Shown: positions 37,664 through 47,482, counted from the first letter of the stretch. The stretch is DNA of 64,000 bases from Celeribacter neptunius (GCF_900113955.1 NZ_FORH01000004.1:1-64000); one strand, 5' to 3'. Notes: generated by a model not told the origin, from the sequence alone. Numbers and translations are program-made.

Positions 37664-38311
37664 TCAGAACGGGCATTTCGCGGTAAAGGACAGGCCGGCA
37701 CCGCCATCCGGATGACGAAAGCGCAATTGTTCGGCATGGAGCATCAGCCGCGGGGCGTTCCGCGCCGCGCCCGTGGCATAGAACGGATCGCCCATGATCG
37801 GGTGACCGATGGCCAGCATATGCACGCGCAGCTGATGCGAACGTCCCGTCTTGGGCATGAGGCGCACTCGCGTCTGATCGCCCTCGTAACGCACCACACG
37901 CCAATCGGTAACGGCGGGCTTGCCGGTCTCGTGACAGACCATCTGTTTCGGCCGGTTCGGCCAGTCGACGATCAGCGGCAGATCCACCGTGCCGGTCTTT
38001 TCGGCGATATGGCCATGCACCCAGGCGACATAGGTCTTTTTGGTCTGACGTTTCTCGAATTGCAGCCCGATATGGCGCTGTGCATGCGGCGTCATGGCAA
38101 AGACCATGACCCCGGATGTGTCGCGATCGAGCCGGTGGATCAGAAGCGCCTCGGGAAAAGCCGCCTGAATCCGCGACATCAGGCAATCGGCAAGATGCGC
38201 GCCCTTGCCCGGCACGGAGAGCAGCCCCGAAGGCTTGTCGACCACGAGGATCTCATGATCCATATGCAGGATCTTCAGCGGTTCTTGCGGCGGATTATAG
38301 GCGTCACTCAT
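37664..38311 (-). CDS. rluA: RluA-family pseudouridine synthase
   Basis: 215 residues, short RluA type without S4 domain. LVVDKPSGLLSVPG, catalytic HRLDRDTSGVMVFA and RLMPKTGRSHQLRVHM are present. E. coli RluA modifies 23S U746 and tRNA U32; the short length and lack of S4 fit RluA but exact sites cannot be read. It lies 12 bases downstream of the GAF-domain gene on the same strand, so probably one operon. Confidence 0.88.
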   Translation of the reverse strand: MSDAYNPPQEPLKILHMDHEILVVDKPSGLLSVPGKGAHLADCLMSRIQAAFPEALLIHRLDRDTSGVMVFAMTPHAQRHIGLQFEKRQTKKTYVAWVHGHIAEKTGTVDLPLIVDWPNRPKQMVCHETGKPAVTDWRVVRYEGDQTRVRLMPKTGRSHQLRVHMLAIGHPIMGDPFYATGAARNAPRLMLHAEQLRFRHPDGGAGLSFTAKCPF

Positions 38312-38323
38312 GGCGGGCGGATA

Positions 38324-38785
38324 TCACGCACGGGTCACATTGGCAAAGACCGTATCGAGGATCCCGGTGAGGGCCAGGGCATCGTCTTCGGTGAAGGCGT
38401 CCGGCAGATCGCTGTCGAGATCGAAGACGCCCAAAAGCTCCCCTTTTGCATTTTGCACAGGGAGGACCAGCTCGGACCGGGTCGAGGAGGCACAGGCAAT
38501 ATGGCCCTCGAAAGCCTCGACATCGGGCACGAGCTGCACCGCACGCGTGCGGGCACAGGCGCCGCAGACCCCGCGCGAAAACGGGATCACAAGACAGCCA
38601 TGCCCCCCCTGGTAAGGCCCTATCTTCAAGAGATCTTTTTCGACGGTCCGGTAGAATCCGGTCCAGTTGAAGCGGCGATCCGACTGATGCACTTCGCAGG
38701 CGACGGTGGCCATGAGCGCGATTTCATCCGTCTCCCCTGCGCAGAGGGCCGCAATCCGCGCCGACAGGCCAGCATAGTCACACAT
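38324..38785 (-). CDS. msrC: GAF-domain free methionine-(R)-sulfoxide reductase
   Basis: 153 residues, a single GAF domain. RGVCGACARTRA and FEGHIACASSTRSELVLP contain the cysteines and acidic residues of fRMsr enzymes; the extra CGAC cysteine is slightly unusual. It reduces free Met-R-sulfoxide in the cytoplasm, complementing MsrPQ elsewhere in the window. Starting at the ATG at 38785 gives MCDYAGLSARIAALC. Upstream of rluA. Confidence 0.88.
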   Translation of the reverse strand: MCDYAGLSARIAALCAGETDEIALMATVACEVHQSDRRFNWTGFYRTVEKDLLKIGPYQGGHGCLVIPFSRGVCGACARTRAVQLVPDVEAFEGHIACASSTRSELVLPVQNAKGELLGVFDLDSDLPDAFTEDDALALTGILDTVFANVTRA

Positions 38786-38873
38786 TATTTTCTCCACTTT
38801 CCTGATCTCAAAAACCCATTGGTAAGATTTGGCCCCTAGGATCAAGCCCAAGAGAGCAACAAAGGTACGACAT

Positions 38874-39218
38874 ATGAAACTGGAGCATCAGGATTTTGAT
38901 GACGTAAGAGTCGTAAGCGTCGGTGAAAACCGGATCGACGCGGCCTGCGCCATTCAATTCAAGGATGAAATGCGCGCCCTCAGCGACAGCGGTCCGGCCC
39001 GGATCGTTCTCGATCTGGGCAATGTCGAGTTTCTCGACAGTTCCGGGCTGGGCGCGGTGGTGGCCGCACTCAAGGCCGTCCGCAACGGCCAGCAGCTTGA
39101 ACTGGCGGCGCTGCACCCGACGGTGCAACGCGTGTTTCGCCTGACCCGCATGGACACGGTCTTCAAGATCCACACCAGTGTCGCCGACGCCGTAGAGGGG
39201 ATCGCGAATGCGTCATGA
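38874..39218 (+). CDS. STAS-domain anti-sigma factor antagonist
   Basis: 114 residues, single STAS domain. The phosphoacceptor-type block VEFLDSSGLGAVVAALK carries the conserved DSSGLG serine. Such proteins bind an anti-sigma kinase when unphosphorylated. The next gene, overlapping by 11 bases, encodes the matching kinase. AAAGG precedes the ATG. Confidence 0.92.
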   Translation: MKLEHQDFDDVRVVSVGENRIDAACAIQFKDEMRALSDSGPARIVLDLGNVEFLDSSGLGAVVAALKAVRNGQQLELAALHPTVQRVFRLTRMDTVFKIHTSVADAVEGIANAS

Positions 39219-39699
39219 GGGCAATCTCAATTCCCTGCGGAACTGGGAGAAGGCCGGACATCCGAGAGACAATGAGTTGAGAATCATCATCCCAGCATCA
39301 TTAGGCGCGGTCAGACGTGGCCTCGAGAACATCAAGACCGGGCTGGCGCCGTTCGGTTTCTCCGCCGACGAGCTGTCGAGCCTCGAGATCGTGCTGGCGG
39401 AAGCGCTCAACAATATTGTCGAACATGCCTATACGGAGGCCGACAATGGGCTGATCGAAGTCAGCCTGACGCAAATCCCCTGTGGCCTGGCCTGCACCAT
39501 CATCGACAACGGCAAGATGATGCCCGGCGGTGAGCCGCCGCTTGGCCTGCAGGCCAATCTCGACTGCGACCGCGCCGATCTGCCCGAGGGTGGCTTTGGC
39601 TGGTTCCTGATCCGCGAACTGGCGCATGAGCTGGACTACCAGCACATCGATGGCCAGAACAAACTGAGCTTCCGCCTGGCGATCGGCGAGATGAGCTGA
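39208..39699 (+). CDS. RsbW-type anti-sigma serine kinase (HATPase)
   Basis: 163 residues with a GHKL ATPase fold: N-box LAEALNNIVEHAY, TIIDNGKMMP (G1-like), LPEGGFGWFLIRELAH (G2). It should phosphorylate the STAS protein encoded just upstream and bind a partner sigma factor or regulator; neither the partner nor a PP2C phosphatase is in this window. GAGGGG lies 8 bases before the ATG. Confidence 0.9.
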   Translation: MRHEGNLNSLRNWEKAGHPRDNELRIIIPASLGAVRRGLENIKTGLAPFGFSADELSSLEIVLAEALNNIVEHAYTEADNGLIEVSLTQIPCGLACTIIDNGKMMPGGEPPLGLQANLDCDRADLPEGGFGWFLIRELAHELDYQHIDGQNKLSFRLAIGEMS

Positions 39700-39756
39700 A
39701 CGCCCGCGGGGGTTCCAAGACGACTCTGCCGCTCAGGCGCAGAGCAGATCGTGCAA

Positions 39757-40083
39757 TCAATTCATCTGAAAATGCAGCGGATAGGCGCCGTCCTCGAACG
39801 GGCCGAAGAGATCCGAGAGATCGGGATGCTCGACCGGCATGCCGGAATAATCCGCCACCAGATTCTGTTCCGAGACATAAGCCACGTAATAGCTCTGATC
39901 GTTTTCCGCGAGCAGATGATAAAACGGCTGATCCTTGTCGGGGCGCACATCCTCGGGAATGGCGGCATACCATTCCTCGGTGTTCGAAAACATCGCATCC
40001 ACGTCAAAGACCACACCGCGGAAGCTGTGCTTGCGGTGGCGGACAACCTGTCCGAGATGATATTTGGCGCGTGTCTGCATCAT
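39757..40083 (-). CDS. hspQ: Heat shock protein HspQ (YccV-type hemimethylated-DNA-binding domain)
   Basis: 108 residues. KYHLGQVVRHRKHSFRGVVFDVD, PFYHLLAEND and YVAYVSEQNL mark the YccV/HspQ fold. In E. coli it is a heat-induced specificity factor for Lon; in older work it binds hemimethylated DNA. The start is one of two adjacent ATGs (40083 or 40080). The frame runs on to 40362 across the AEC gene and is cut back for that reason. No clear heat-shock promoter was found. Confidence 0.88.
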   Translation of the reverse strand: MMQTRAKYHLGQVVRHRKHSFRGVVFDVDAMFSNTEEWYAAIPEDVRPDKDQPFYHLLAENDQSYYVAYVSEQNLVADYSGMPVEHPDLSDLFGPFEDGAYPLHFQMN

Positions 40084-40171
40084 GATGACATTGCAACCCC
40101 CATATATGGTTAGTAGACCGTAAAAACGGCGCATGTCCACGGGGGACGGCCAATCAATCGGGAAACAGACT

Positions 40172-41053
40172 GTGAACCTTGTTTTGACAGTGCTCGAAAT
40201 CGTCGCGCCGGTTTTCATCCTGGCGCTGATCGGATTCACCTGGGTGAAGACGGGGCATGAGTACCGGCTGGAGTTCGTCACCAAGCTCACCATGACGCTG
40301 TCGGTGCCGGCGCTGATCTTTACCGCGCTGGTCAAGGCCGAGATCGACCCGACGGCGCTCACCGCGCTCTCCCTGGCCTCGGTCGCGGCCTATGGCGGGG
40401 TGACGATCGCCGCCTGGCTGGTCACCAAGGCCCTGCGCCTCGACACCCGCACCTATCTGGCACCGCTGATCTTTGGCAACACCGGCAATCTCGGCTTGCC
40501 GCTGGCGCTTTTTGCCTTTGGCGAGGCGGGGTTGAGCTATGCGGTGGTGGTGTTTGCCGCGATGGCGCTCTGGTCGTTCACCTTCGGGGTCTATGTCACG
40601 GCGGGCGGTGGCTCTCCGGCGAAGGCCTTCAAGGAACCGCTGGTCTGGGCGACGGCACTTGGCGGGTTGTTCCTGTGGCAGGGCTGGACCCTGCCGGAGG
40701 TGGCGATGAACACATTGGGGCTTCTGGGCCAGATCGCCATTCCGCTGATGCTGATCACCCTTGGCGTCGCCGTCGCCCGGCTGCATCCGCACGGGCTCGG
40801 CCGCGCCGCGCTGATGGCTTTGGGCAAGGCCGTGCTCTGCGCCGGCATCGCCGCGCTGGCCGGATGGTATTTCAATCTCGATGCCGTGCCTTTCGCCGTT
40901 CTGGTTGTGCAAATTGCAACGCCGGTGGCCGTCACCTCCTATATGCTGGCCGAAAAATACGGTGCGGATTCCGATGCGGTGGCAGCGCTCGTCGTCTCCT
41001 CGACGCTTCTCTCCGTGATCTACCTGCCGGTGCTTCTGGCGCTACTGATCTGA
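40172..41053 (+). CDS. AEC (auxin efflux carrier) family transporter
   Basis: 293 residues from a GTG start; ten hydrophobic segments. LTVLEIVAPVFILALIGF opens the protein, LIFGNTGNLGLPLALFAFG and LVVQIATPVAVTSYMLAEKYG are the AEC halves with the conserved N and P residues. Likely a malonate, malate or related anion permease. The GTG at 40172 follows GGGAAA; an ATG at 40133 in the same frame has no ribosome site. Divergent from hspQ. Confidence 0.85.
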   Translation: MNLVLTVLEIVAPVFILALIGFTWVKTGHEYRLEFVTKLTMTLSVPALIFTALVKAEIDPTALTALSLASVAAYGGVTIAAWLVTKALRLDTRTYLAPLIFGNTGNLGLPLALFAFGEAGLSYAVVVFAAMALWSFTFGVYVTAGGGSPAKAFKEPLVWATALGGLFLWQGWTLPEVAMNTLGLLGQIAIPLMLITLGVAVARLHPHGLGRAALMALGKAVLCAGIAALAGWYFNLDAVPFAVLVVQIATPVAVTSYMLAEKYGADSDAVAALVVSSTLLSVIYLPVLLALLI

Positions 41054-41214
41054 CCCTGATCGGCAGTCCGCCGCACAGATTTCGATCCACGCGCAATAAT
41101 CAGACATGAAAATGTCATCGCATCGATACGCCGATGCAACAAAGCCATCCAACAAGATTGACAGCGTGAACCCCTCGCCATCAGTCTGAAATGGTTGATT
41201 TTTGGAGATATTGC

Positions 41215-41808
41215 ATGATGCGCCCCAGCCGCTTTGCCACCGCCGCGCTCGCCCTTTTTGCGGCACTTCCCCTGTCTGCTCAGGATGCACCGCTCGACAC
41301 GCTGCCGACGCGCGACCGGCTGGCCTGGATGGCGGCGGCAAAGGCCGAGGGGCGCAGCGGCACCGCGCATAAAACCGCCGCGGTCGATGCCCGCCCCGCC
41401 GTGGCCGGTGAGGTGATCGTGTCCCGCATTGCCGGTCAGGGCACCGAGACGCAATCACCGCCGGCCGAAGCCGGCGACTGGGTGGTCCGCAACCGCTGTG
41501 ATGCCAGCGGCAACGAAGAGATCCTCGTCTCCGCCGCCAAATTCCCGACCCGCTACGGCACGGCCCAGTCCGCGCCGGACGCGCAAGGCTATATGGAATT
41601 CCACCCGACAGGCGCTGAGATGATCTATGCCATCGTGCCCGCCCGCGACGGGGAGTTCGCCATCGAAGCCCCCTGGGGCGAATTGCAACGGGTTCTGCCC
41701 GGCGATGCGATGGCTCAGGTGGCAACCGACCCGAACGACACCTATCGGATCGAAAAGCGCGCCTTCGAGTGCACCTACGAAATCATCACTGCTCCGCGCA
41801 ATCCCTAA
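41215..41808 (+). CDS. Secreted protein of unknown function
   Basis: 197 residues with a signal peptide (MMRPSRFATAALALFAALPLSAQ). I recognise no family. The mature part opens DAPLDTLPTRDRLAWMAAAKAEG, then a variable stretch and a C-terminal half with two cysteines (VVRNRCDASGNEEI, KRAFECTYEII) likely joined by a disulfide, between beta-rich segments (YMEFHPTGAEMIYAIVP). GGAG lies 7 bases before the ATG at 41215. A possible TTGACA sits at 41158. Stands alone between the AEC gene and the transglycosylase. Confidence 0.72.
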   Translation: MMRPSRFATAALALFAALPLSAQDAPLDTLPTRDRLAWMAAAKAEGRSGTAHKTAAVDARPAVAGEVIVSRIAGQGTETQSPPAEAGDWVVRNRCDASGNEEILVSAAKFPTRYGTAQSAPDAQGYMEFHPTGAEMIYAIVPARDGEFAIEAPWGELQRVLPGDAMAQVATDPNDTYRIEKRAFECTYEIITAPRNP

Positions 41809-41956
41809 GCCCCGCCCCGTAAGCTCCGGCGCGGCGGGCCCTCCGGTCGATTTCCCAGGCAGGGCCTGTGCCTTCCGCCTGCGGGCCAGCCTTCGTCCCC
41901 GACAAGAAACCGCAAGCTGCGCCATCTCGCCTCGGGCCTGTTCACGGGAAAGCCAT

Positions 41957-41984
41957 TTCACAGGGCGTTGAAATCCGCTAATAT
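41957..41984 (+). promoter_or_regulatory. Predicted promoter of the lipoprotein transglycosylase gene
   Basis: TTCACA (41957-41962), 16 nt, TAATAT (41979-41984); start expected near 41991, 20 bases before the ATG. The remainder of 41809-42010 shows no gene. Confidence 0.5.
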
Positions 41985-42010
41985 CGGTCAAAATTCAGCG
42001 AGAGGCAGTT

Positions 42011-42595
42011 ATGAGCAGACGTCTTCGCGCATTGGCATTGTTTCTTCTGGTGGCGGCCTGCGGCAGCGGCAATTTTTCCGCGCCCCGTAACCTCGACAAC
42101 GCCTGCGCCATCGTATCCGAACGCCCGAAATATCTTCGGGCGATGAAGAATACCGAACGCAAATGGGGCATTCCGGTCTATGTACAGATGGCCACTTTCT
42201 ATCAGGAAAGCAAATTCATCGGCGATGCCCGCACGCCGTTTCAATACGTTCTGAACGTGATCCCGATGGGGCGTCAAAGCTCGGCCTATGGCTATGCACA
42301 GGCGCTCGACGCGACGTGGGATGAATATCGCGATACCGAAGGCGGGCGTGGCGCGCGGCGCGACCGGATTCAGGATGCCACCGATTTCATGGGCTGGTAC
42401 ATGAACGGCTCGACGGAAATGCTCGGCATCTCCAAAACCGACGCCCGGGCCCAGTATCTCGCCTATCACGAAGGACGCGCCGGCTATCGCCGCGGTTCAT
42501 ACAACGCGAAACCCTGGCTCCTGCGTGTATCTTCCGAAGTTGCCGCACGGGCCAGCACCTACCGCAGCCAGCTCACCGCCTGCGGCAAGATCTGA
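42011..42595 (+). CDS. Lipoprotein lytic transglycosylase-like protein (SLT fold)
   Basis: 194 residues. Signal with lipobox LVAAC (Cys about residue 19). The domain has WGIPVYVQMATFYQESKFIGDARTP-type sequence (pieces: WGIPVYVQMATFYQESKF), whose Glu in YQESKF is the expected catalytic acid, then SSAYGYAQALDATWDEY and AYHEGRAGYRRGSY, as in SLT/lysozyme-like transglycosylases. It should cut peptidoglycan glycan strands from the outer membrane side. AGAGGC precedes the ATG. Convergent with lolA. Confidence 0.85.
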   Translation: MSRRLRALALFLLVAACGSGNFSAPRNLDNACAIVSERPKYLRAMKNTERKWGIPVYVQMATFYQESKFIGDARTPFQYVLNVIPMGRQSSAYGYAQALDATWDEYRDTEGGRGARRDRIQDATDFMGWYMNGSTEMLGISKTDARAQYLAYHEGRAGYRRGSYNAKPWLLRVSSEVAARASTYRSQLTACGKI

Positions 42596-42604
42596 GGCCC
42601 AAAG

Positions 42605-42633
42605 GACCGGCGCCATATGAGTGGCGCCCGGTC
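42605..42633. terminator. Stem-loop between convergent transglycosylase and lolA genes
   Basis: GACCGGCGCCA (42605-42615) pairs with TGGCGCC and GGTC (42622-42633) with one bulged C; 6-nt loop. Very GC-rich but without a T-run. Confidence 0.45.
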
Positions 42634-42641
42634 AGCCCCGG

Positions 42642-43253
42642 TCAGTCGAGCGGCGTACCGCGCCGCTTGGCTTCCGAACGGATGTTGAAGCTGCTGTCGG
42701 ACACAGAGCCACCGAGCGTCATACGCGTCAGCTGAACCGTCGTGGTGCCGCCGCCCTGATCATGGATGACCCAGGCCTTCAAGACCGGCGTCGGACTGAA
42801 GATCAGATCGATATAGCCATAGTCCGGATTGTCCGGGTCCTGTGCCCGCACGATGGTGTCGCCGTTTTCCTCGCGATGCGACATCACCATTTTTGCGGCA
42901 TTCAAATCGACATTGCGTTTCAGGATCACCGACAACGGTGTCTGCGACAGCGGGAAGCGTTGCGGCGGTTCGTTCGAGCCGGGATCGAAAATGCCCACCT
43001 GCCCGCCGGTCACCAGCACCAGCGCGTCATCCGCACCACCGTATTGGAGCCGCATCCGCCCTGGGCGCTTGATCGTCAGCTTGCCGGCGGAACGCGATCC
43101 GTCGTCATTGGTCTGGGTGAAATCCGCCTGCACCGTGCCAAGACCGTTGAGATAGTTGGACAGGGTCGAAAGAGACAGCTTCTCGGCCGCCGCGGGGACG
43201 GCCATGGTGAGAGCGACAAGGGCGGGCGCAACTGCGGCGAAAACTCGTTTCAT
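42642..43253 (-). CDS. lolA: Outer-membrane lipoprotein carrier protein LolA
   Basis: 203 residues with a signal peptide (1-22, ending AAA-EK). LSTLSNYLNGLGTVQADFTQTN-type opening (pieces: LNGLGTVQADFTQ), GKLTIKRPGRMRLQYG and IFDPGSNEP are LolA blocks. It ferries lipoproteins through the periplasm from LolCDE to the outer membrane. Directly downstream of ftsK, 127 bases apart, an order common in alphaproteobacteria. The ribosome site is weak. A 7-bp dyad CATCACG/CGTGATG (43304-43326) lies just upstream. Confidence 0.93.
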   Translation of the reverse strand: MKRVFAAVAPALVALTMAVPAAAEKLSLSTLSNYLNGLGTVQADFTQTNDDGSRSAGKLTIKRPGRMRLQYGGADDALVLVTGGQVGIFDPGSNEPPQRFPLSQTPLSVILKRNVDLNAAKMVMSHREENGDTIVRAQDPDNPDYGYIDLIFSPTPVLKAWVIHDQGGGTTTVQLTRMTLGGSVSDSSFNIRSEAKRRGTPLD

Positions 43254-43380
43254 GACTTGAGATATAAGCCGCCCTCGCGCCGCTTTCACCTCTCATCTTC
43301 TCACATCACGCGGAATTTTCGTGATGAAACATTTGCCTGCCGGCCCCGGTCGGTGCCGTACAGGCATTTGATATTGCGGC

Positions 43381-46287
43381 TTATTGCTCGGGCACCAGAA
43401 TTTCGCGCTTGCCGACATGGTTGGCCGAAGACACCACGCCCTCATCCTCCATCTGCTCCACCAGACGCGCCGCCTTGTTATAGCCGATCGCCAGTTTGCG
43501 CTGGATGTAGGAGGTCGAGCATTTGCGATCCTTGATCACGATGGCCACGGCCTGATCGTAGAGCGCATCCTCGCCGCCAGTGTTGCCACCTGTGAGGCCC
43601 AAGACCGCGTCGATATCGCTTTCCTTGTCGGAATCCGGCCCCTCGACCACGCCGCCGACATAGTCGGGCGGACCATAGGCCTTGAGATAGGAGACGATCT
43701 TTTCGACCTCTTCGTCGGAGACAAACGGCGCGTGGCAGCGCTGGATCTTGCCGCCGCCGGCCATGTAGAGCATGTCGCCCATGCCCAGAAGCTGTTCCGC
43801 GCCCTGCTCGCCCAGAATGGTACGGCTGTCGATTTTCGAGGTGACCTGGAAGGAGATCCGGGTCGGGAAGTTCGCCTTGATCGTGCCGGTGATGACATCG
43901 ACCGAGGGGCGCTGTGTCGCCATGATCAGGTGGATGCCAGAGGCCCGGGCCATCTGCGCCAGACGCTGGATACAGGCCTCGATCTCCTTGCCCGCAACCA
44001 TCATCAGGTCGGCCATCTCGTCGACGATCACGACGATAAAGGGCAGTTTCTCGGGCTGGAACTCTTCCGTCTCGAAAATCGGATCGCCGGTCTCGTCGTC
44101 AAAACCTGTCTGCACGGTGCGCGAGAACATCTCGCCTTTCGAGAGCGCATCCTTCACCCGGCCATTATAGCCGTCGATGTTGCGCACGCCCATTTTCGAC
44201 ATTTTGCGATAGCGGTCTTCCATCTCTGCGACCACCCATTTCAAGGCCACCACGGCCTTTTTCGGATCGGTCACCACCGGCGACAACAGATGCGGAATGC
44301 CGTCATAGACGCTGAGTTCGAGCATTTTCGGGTCGATCATGATCAACCGGCAGTCTTCCGGCGTCAGACGATACAGAAGCGACAGGATCATGGTGTTGAT
44401 CGCCACGGATTTACCGGAGCCGGTGGTCCCCGCGATCAACAGGTGGGGCATCTTGGCGAGGTTGGTGACGACCGGATCGCCACCGATATCCTTGCCCAGC
44501 GCCAGAGGCAGCGACAGCTTGCCGTCGCCATAATCGCGGGTCGAGAGGATCTCGCGGAAGGACACCATTTCACGATGATCATTCGGCAGTTCGATACCAA
44601 TCACAGACCGCCCCGGCACGGTCGACACACGGGCGGAGAGCGCCGACATCGAACGCGCGATGTCGTCGGCAAGACCAATGACCCGCGACGCCTTGAGACC
44701 CGGTGCGGGTTCGAGCTCGTACATGGTCACAACCGGGCCCGGACGGACCGAGACGATCTCGCCCTTGACGCCGTAGTCATCGAGCACGCTTTCCAGCATG
44801 CGGGCGTTTTCCTCAAGCGCCTCATCCGAGAGCGTGTGGCGCACGATGTTGGTCGGGTTCTCCAGAAGCGACAGCGGCGGCACCTCGTATTCCGCCTCGC
44901 TCGGGTCGAATTTCAGGCTTGGCTGGGCTTCCGCCTGCGCCTGTTTCGACGGCGTCGGCGCCTTGCGCACGGGATGTTGCACCACGCGCTTCGGCTCCGG
45001 CACCGAGGGAGCCGCCGGCTCATAACGGGCCGGTTGCGGGTCGATATACTCGGGAACGTCCAGTGCCTCGTCGGCATAGGGGTCTGCGGGCTCTGCGTGG
45101 AAATCCTCGTCCGCATACTCCGCATAATGCTCCGGGACATAGCTGTCCCGCATCGGCTCTGCACCGAGTTCGGCCGGATTGGTGTCCAAAATCATCGGCG
45201 CCGGGCCTTTGCGATATTTTGCAACCGCCTTCTGGGTCGCGGTCAGAGGCGGTTCCGTCCGGGCGCCGGGCACGGTGCCACGCGGCACCGCACGGGCACG
45301 GGCGCTGATCGCCGAGGAGATTTTCGAGCGAATGCGATCGCTCTGGCCATCGCTCATATCGACATCGGGGGCGAGATCCGGCTCGATCAACTCGGGTTCC
45401 AGCTCCTCCGGCGCGCTGCGTTTCAACAGGCTCGGCATTTTCGACAGCAGCGAGGGTTTGACCTCGATTTCCGCAGAATTGGGCTCTGTTTCCGGCATCG
45501 GCGCCCGGATCACGCGGGAGCCATTCTGGGCCTCGGCTGGCTGCAATTGCGCGTCCAGCATGGCCTGTTCCTCGGCCAGAAGCCGGCGTTCCTCACGTTT
45601 GGCCGCGGCATTCTTGGCCATGCGCTGGCCCATGATGACGGAGCCCCGCGCGCCCTTGCCCATGAGATGCAGGACCAGCGCATAAAGCGACACCAGCCCC
45701 CAGAGCAGGAAACGACCGATGGATTTCAACTCGCGCAGCGTAAACCCGAGCGCGAACAGGGCGAGCGCCAGAGCCCCGAAAAAGGCGAGAAGCGCCAGCG
45801 CCTTGAGACTGAAGGCAGCGCCCAGCGGCAGGATCTGGATCAGCGCGGCCAGCACGGTATCGCCGAACAACCCGCCAAAGCTCTGCGGCGCGCTCGAGGC
45901 ATGGGTCGAGGCATAGACCGCCGCCACCGCGATGGAAATCGGCACGAATACGGCCCGCGACAGGGCACGCTCCGCCCCGCGGTGCAACACGAAGCGCAAC
46001 CCCCAGCCAGCAAATCCGATGGCAAAGCCCCAGGAGGCCACGCCGACGATGATCATCAGCGGAGAGGCGATCGCCGCCCCGAAATGCCCCAGGGCATTCT
46101 TGACCGGAGAATCCGTCGCCGAGAGCCAGCTCGGGTCCTCGGGCGAATAGCTGCCCAGCATCACGGCAAACAAAAGCCCGACGAGGATAAGACCGAGACC
46201 GATCAATTCCTTGCCGCGTCGTTCCAGGAGAACCTGCGTGTTTCTGTCGAAAAGCGGATCGCGACCACGTGCCTGATAGGATGCCAT
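43381..46287 (-). CDS. ftsK: DNA translocase FtsK
   Basis: 968 residues. Four to five N-terminal membrane helices (about 28-210) anchor it at the septum; a long acidic Pro-rich linker (about 230-470) follows. The motor has Walker A GTTGSGKS and Walker [15 protein letters not shown], and the C-terminal gamma winged helix ([22 protein letters not shown]) reads KOPS sites. It pumps chromosome termini during division and activates XerCD. First motif-complete gene of a unit with lolA downstream. Confidence 0.96.
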   Translation of the reverse strand: MASYQARGRDPLFDRNTQVLLERRGKELIGLGLILVGLLFAVMLGSYSPEDPSWLSATDSPVKNALGHFGAAIASPLMIIVGVASWGFAIGFAGWGLRFVLHRGAERALSRAVFVPISIAVAAVYASTHASSAPQSFGGLFGDTVLAALIQILPLGAAFSLKALALLAFFGALALALFALGFTLRELKSIGRFLLWGLVSLYALVLHLMGKGARGSVIMGQRMAKNAAAKREERRLLAEEQAMLDAQLQPAEAQNGSRVIRAPMPETEPNSAEIEVKPSLLSKMPSLLKRSAPEELEPELIEPDLAPDVDMSDGQSDRIRSKISSAISARARAVPRGTVPGARTEPPLTATQKAVAKYRKGPAPMILDTNPAELGAEPMRDSYVPEHYAEYADEDFHAEPADPYADEALDVPEYIDPQPARYEPAAPSVPEPKRVVQHPVRKAPTPSKQAQAEAQPSLKFDPSEAEYEVPPLSLLENPTNIVRHTLSDEALEENARMLESVLDDYGVKGEIVSVRPGPVVTMYELEPAPGLKASRVIGLADDIARSMSALSARVSTVPGRSVIGIELPNDHREMVSFREILSTRDYGDGKLSLPLALGKDIGGDPVVTNLAKMPHLLIAGTTGSGKSVAINTMILSLLYRLTPEDCRLIMIDPKMLELSVYDGIPHLLSPVVTDPKKAVVALKWVVAEMEDRYRKMSKMGVRNIDGYNGRVKDALSKGEMFSRTVQTGFDDETGDPIFETEEFQPEKLPFIVVIVDEMADLMMVAGKEIEACIQRLAQMARASGIHLIMATQRPSVDVITGTIKANFPTRISFQVTSKIDSRTILGEQGAEQLLGMGDMLYMAGGGKIQRCHAPFVSDEEVEKIVSYLKAYGPPDYVGGVVEGPDSDKESDIDAVLGLTGGNTGGEDALYDQAVAIVIKDRKCSTSYIQRKLAIGYNKAARLVEQMEDEGVVSSANHVGKREILVPEQ

Positions 46288-46300
46288 GCCTGCCTCTTAC

Positions 46301-47482
46301 TTATCCGTACAAACAGTCGCGGAGCAGAGTGAGCCCGCGCTGTGTCTCTTCTTTTGGGGCCACCAGAGCGACCCGGATGTAATGTTTGCCGGGGTTGTCC
46401 CCGTTCACCTCGCGCGACAGATAGGCGCCGGGCAGGACCCGCACACCGGTTTCCGTCCAGAGTTTCATCGCCGCCTCTTCGCCGTCATTCACCGGCAGCC
46501 AGAGAAAGAATCCCGCCTCGGGCGCTTCGGCGCCCTGAATGCCGGAAAACACCGCGTCGGCCATGTCGAATTTTTCGACATATTGGGCGCGCGAGGCGAT
46601 GACGTGATCTTCATCGGCCCAAACCCGGGCGGAGACCGCCTGAATCGGACCGGGCAGCGGCGCGCCGGAATAGGCCCGGAGCCTCCAGATGCGCAGCATG
46701 TTCTGCGGCCCGGAGGCCACGAAGCCCGAGCGCAGCCCCGGCAGGTTCGACCGTTTCGACAGCGAATGGAAAATCACCACGCGCTCCGGGTCCGCCCCCA
46801 TCTCTTGCGCCACTTGAAGCGCGCTGACGGGCGGCTCTCCCCGGTAAATCTCGGAATAGCATTCGTCCGAAAACACTTTGAAATCGTATTTTTCCGCCAG
46901 GGCGATCAGATCGCGCAAATATGCCCGCGGCGCAATCGCCCCCTGCGGATTGGAAGGCGAACAGACATAGGCAATGGCTGTACGCTCAAGGATTTCGGGC
47001 GGCAGGCTGCTGTAATCCGGCAAAAACCCGTTATCGCGCGTGGCCGGCACGAAGACCGGCTCCGCGCCGATGGTCACGGCAGACACGGCATAGACCTGAT
47101 AAAACGGGTTGGGCGTCAAAACGACCGGCTGTTTGCCGTTCTTGGTTTCCGGACACAGCGCGATACAGGCATTCATCAGCCCCTCGCGGGTGCCGTTCAG
47201 GGCCATGATCTCGCTCGCGGCATCGACGGTGACGCCGAAACGACGGCCGAGCCAGCCGGAGATTGCCCCCAGAAGCTCATCCGTGCCGTTGTTGTTCGGG
47301 TATTTGGCAAAGCCTGCGATGTTCTCGGCCAGCACCTCACCGACGAAAGACGGCATGGCATGGCGGGGTTCGCCGATGGTCATGTGCATGACCTCGCCGC
47401 CCGGCGCATGCGCGTCGAGAAGGCTCCGCAAACGCGGAAACGCATATTCCGGCAGGTTGGAAAACCGCTCAGGGAACGTCAT
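46301..47482 (-). CDS. Class I/II aminotransferase (probable succinyldiaminopimelate transaminase type)
   Basis: 393 residues, fold type I PLP enzyme. PLP lysine in FHSLSKRSNLPGLRSGF; VLTPNPFYQVY, CSPSNPQGAI and FSDECYSEIY are family blocks. The sequence style (FSNLPEYAFPRLRSLLD near the start) resembles DapC of alphaproteobacteria, which would link it to dapB, but this is inference. It ends 14 bases upstream of ftsK on the same strand, so they may be co-transcribed. Confidence 0.87.
   Translation of the reverse strand: MTFPERFSNLPEYAFPRLRSLLDAHAPGGEVMHMTIGEPRHAMPSFVGEVLAENIAGFAKYPNNNGTDELLGAISGWLGRRFGVTVDAASEIMALNGTREGLMNACIALCPETKNGKQPVVLTPNPFYQVYAVSAVTIGAEPVFVPATRDNGFLPDYSSLPPEILERTAIAYVCSPSNPQGAIAPRAYLRDLIALAEKYDFKVFSDECYSEIYRGEPPVSALQVAQEMGADPERVVIFHSLSKRSNLPGLRSGFVASGPQNMLRIWRLRAYSGAPLPGPIQAVSARVWADEDHVIASRAQYVEKFDMADAVFSGIQGAEAPEAGFFLWLPVNDGEEAAMKLWTETGVRVLPGAYLSREVNGDNPGKHYIRVALVAPKEETQRGLTLLRDCLYG

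Noticed and set aside
40084-40362. N-terminal extension of HspQ
   Set aside because: Overlaps the divergent AEC transporter gene; family length is reached from the ATG at 40083.
43384-46332. 982-codon open frame antisense to ftsK
   Set aside because: Shadow of ftsK; no ribosome site or domain.
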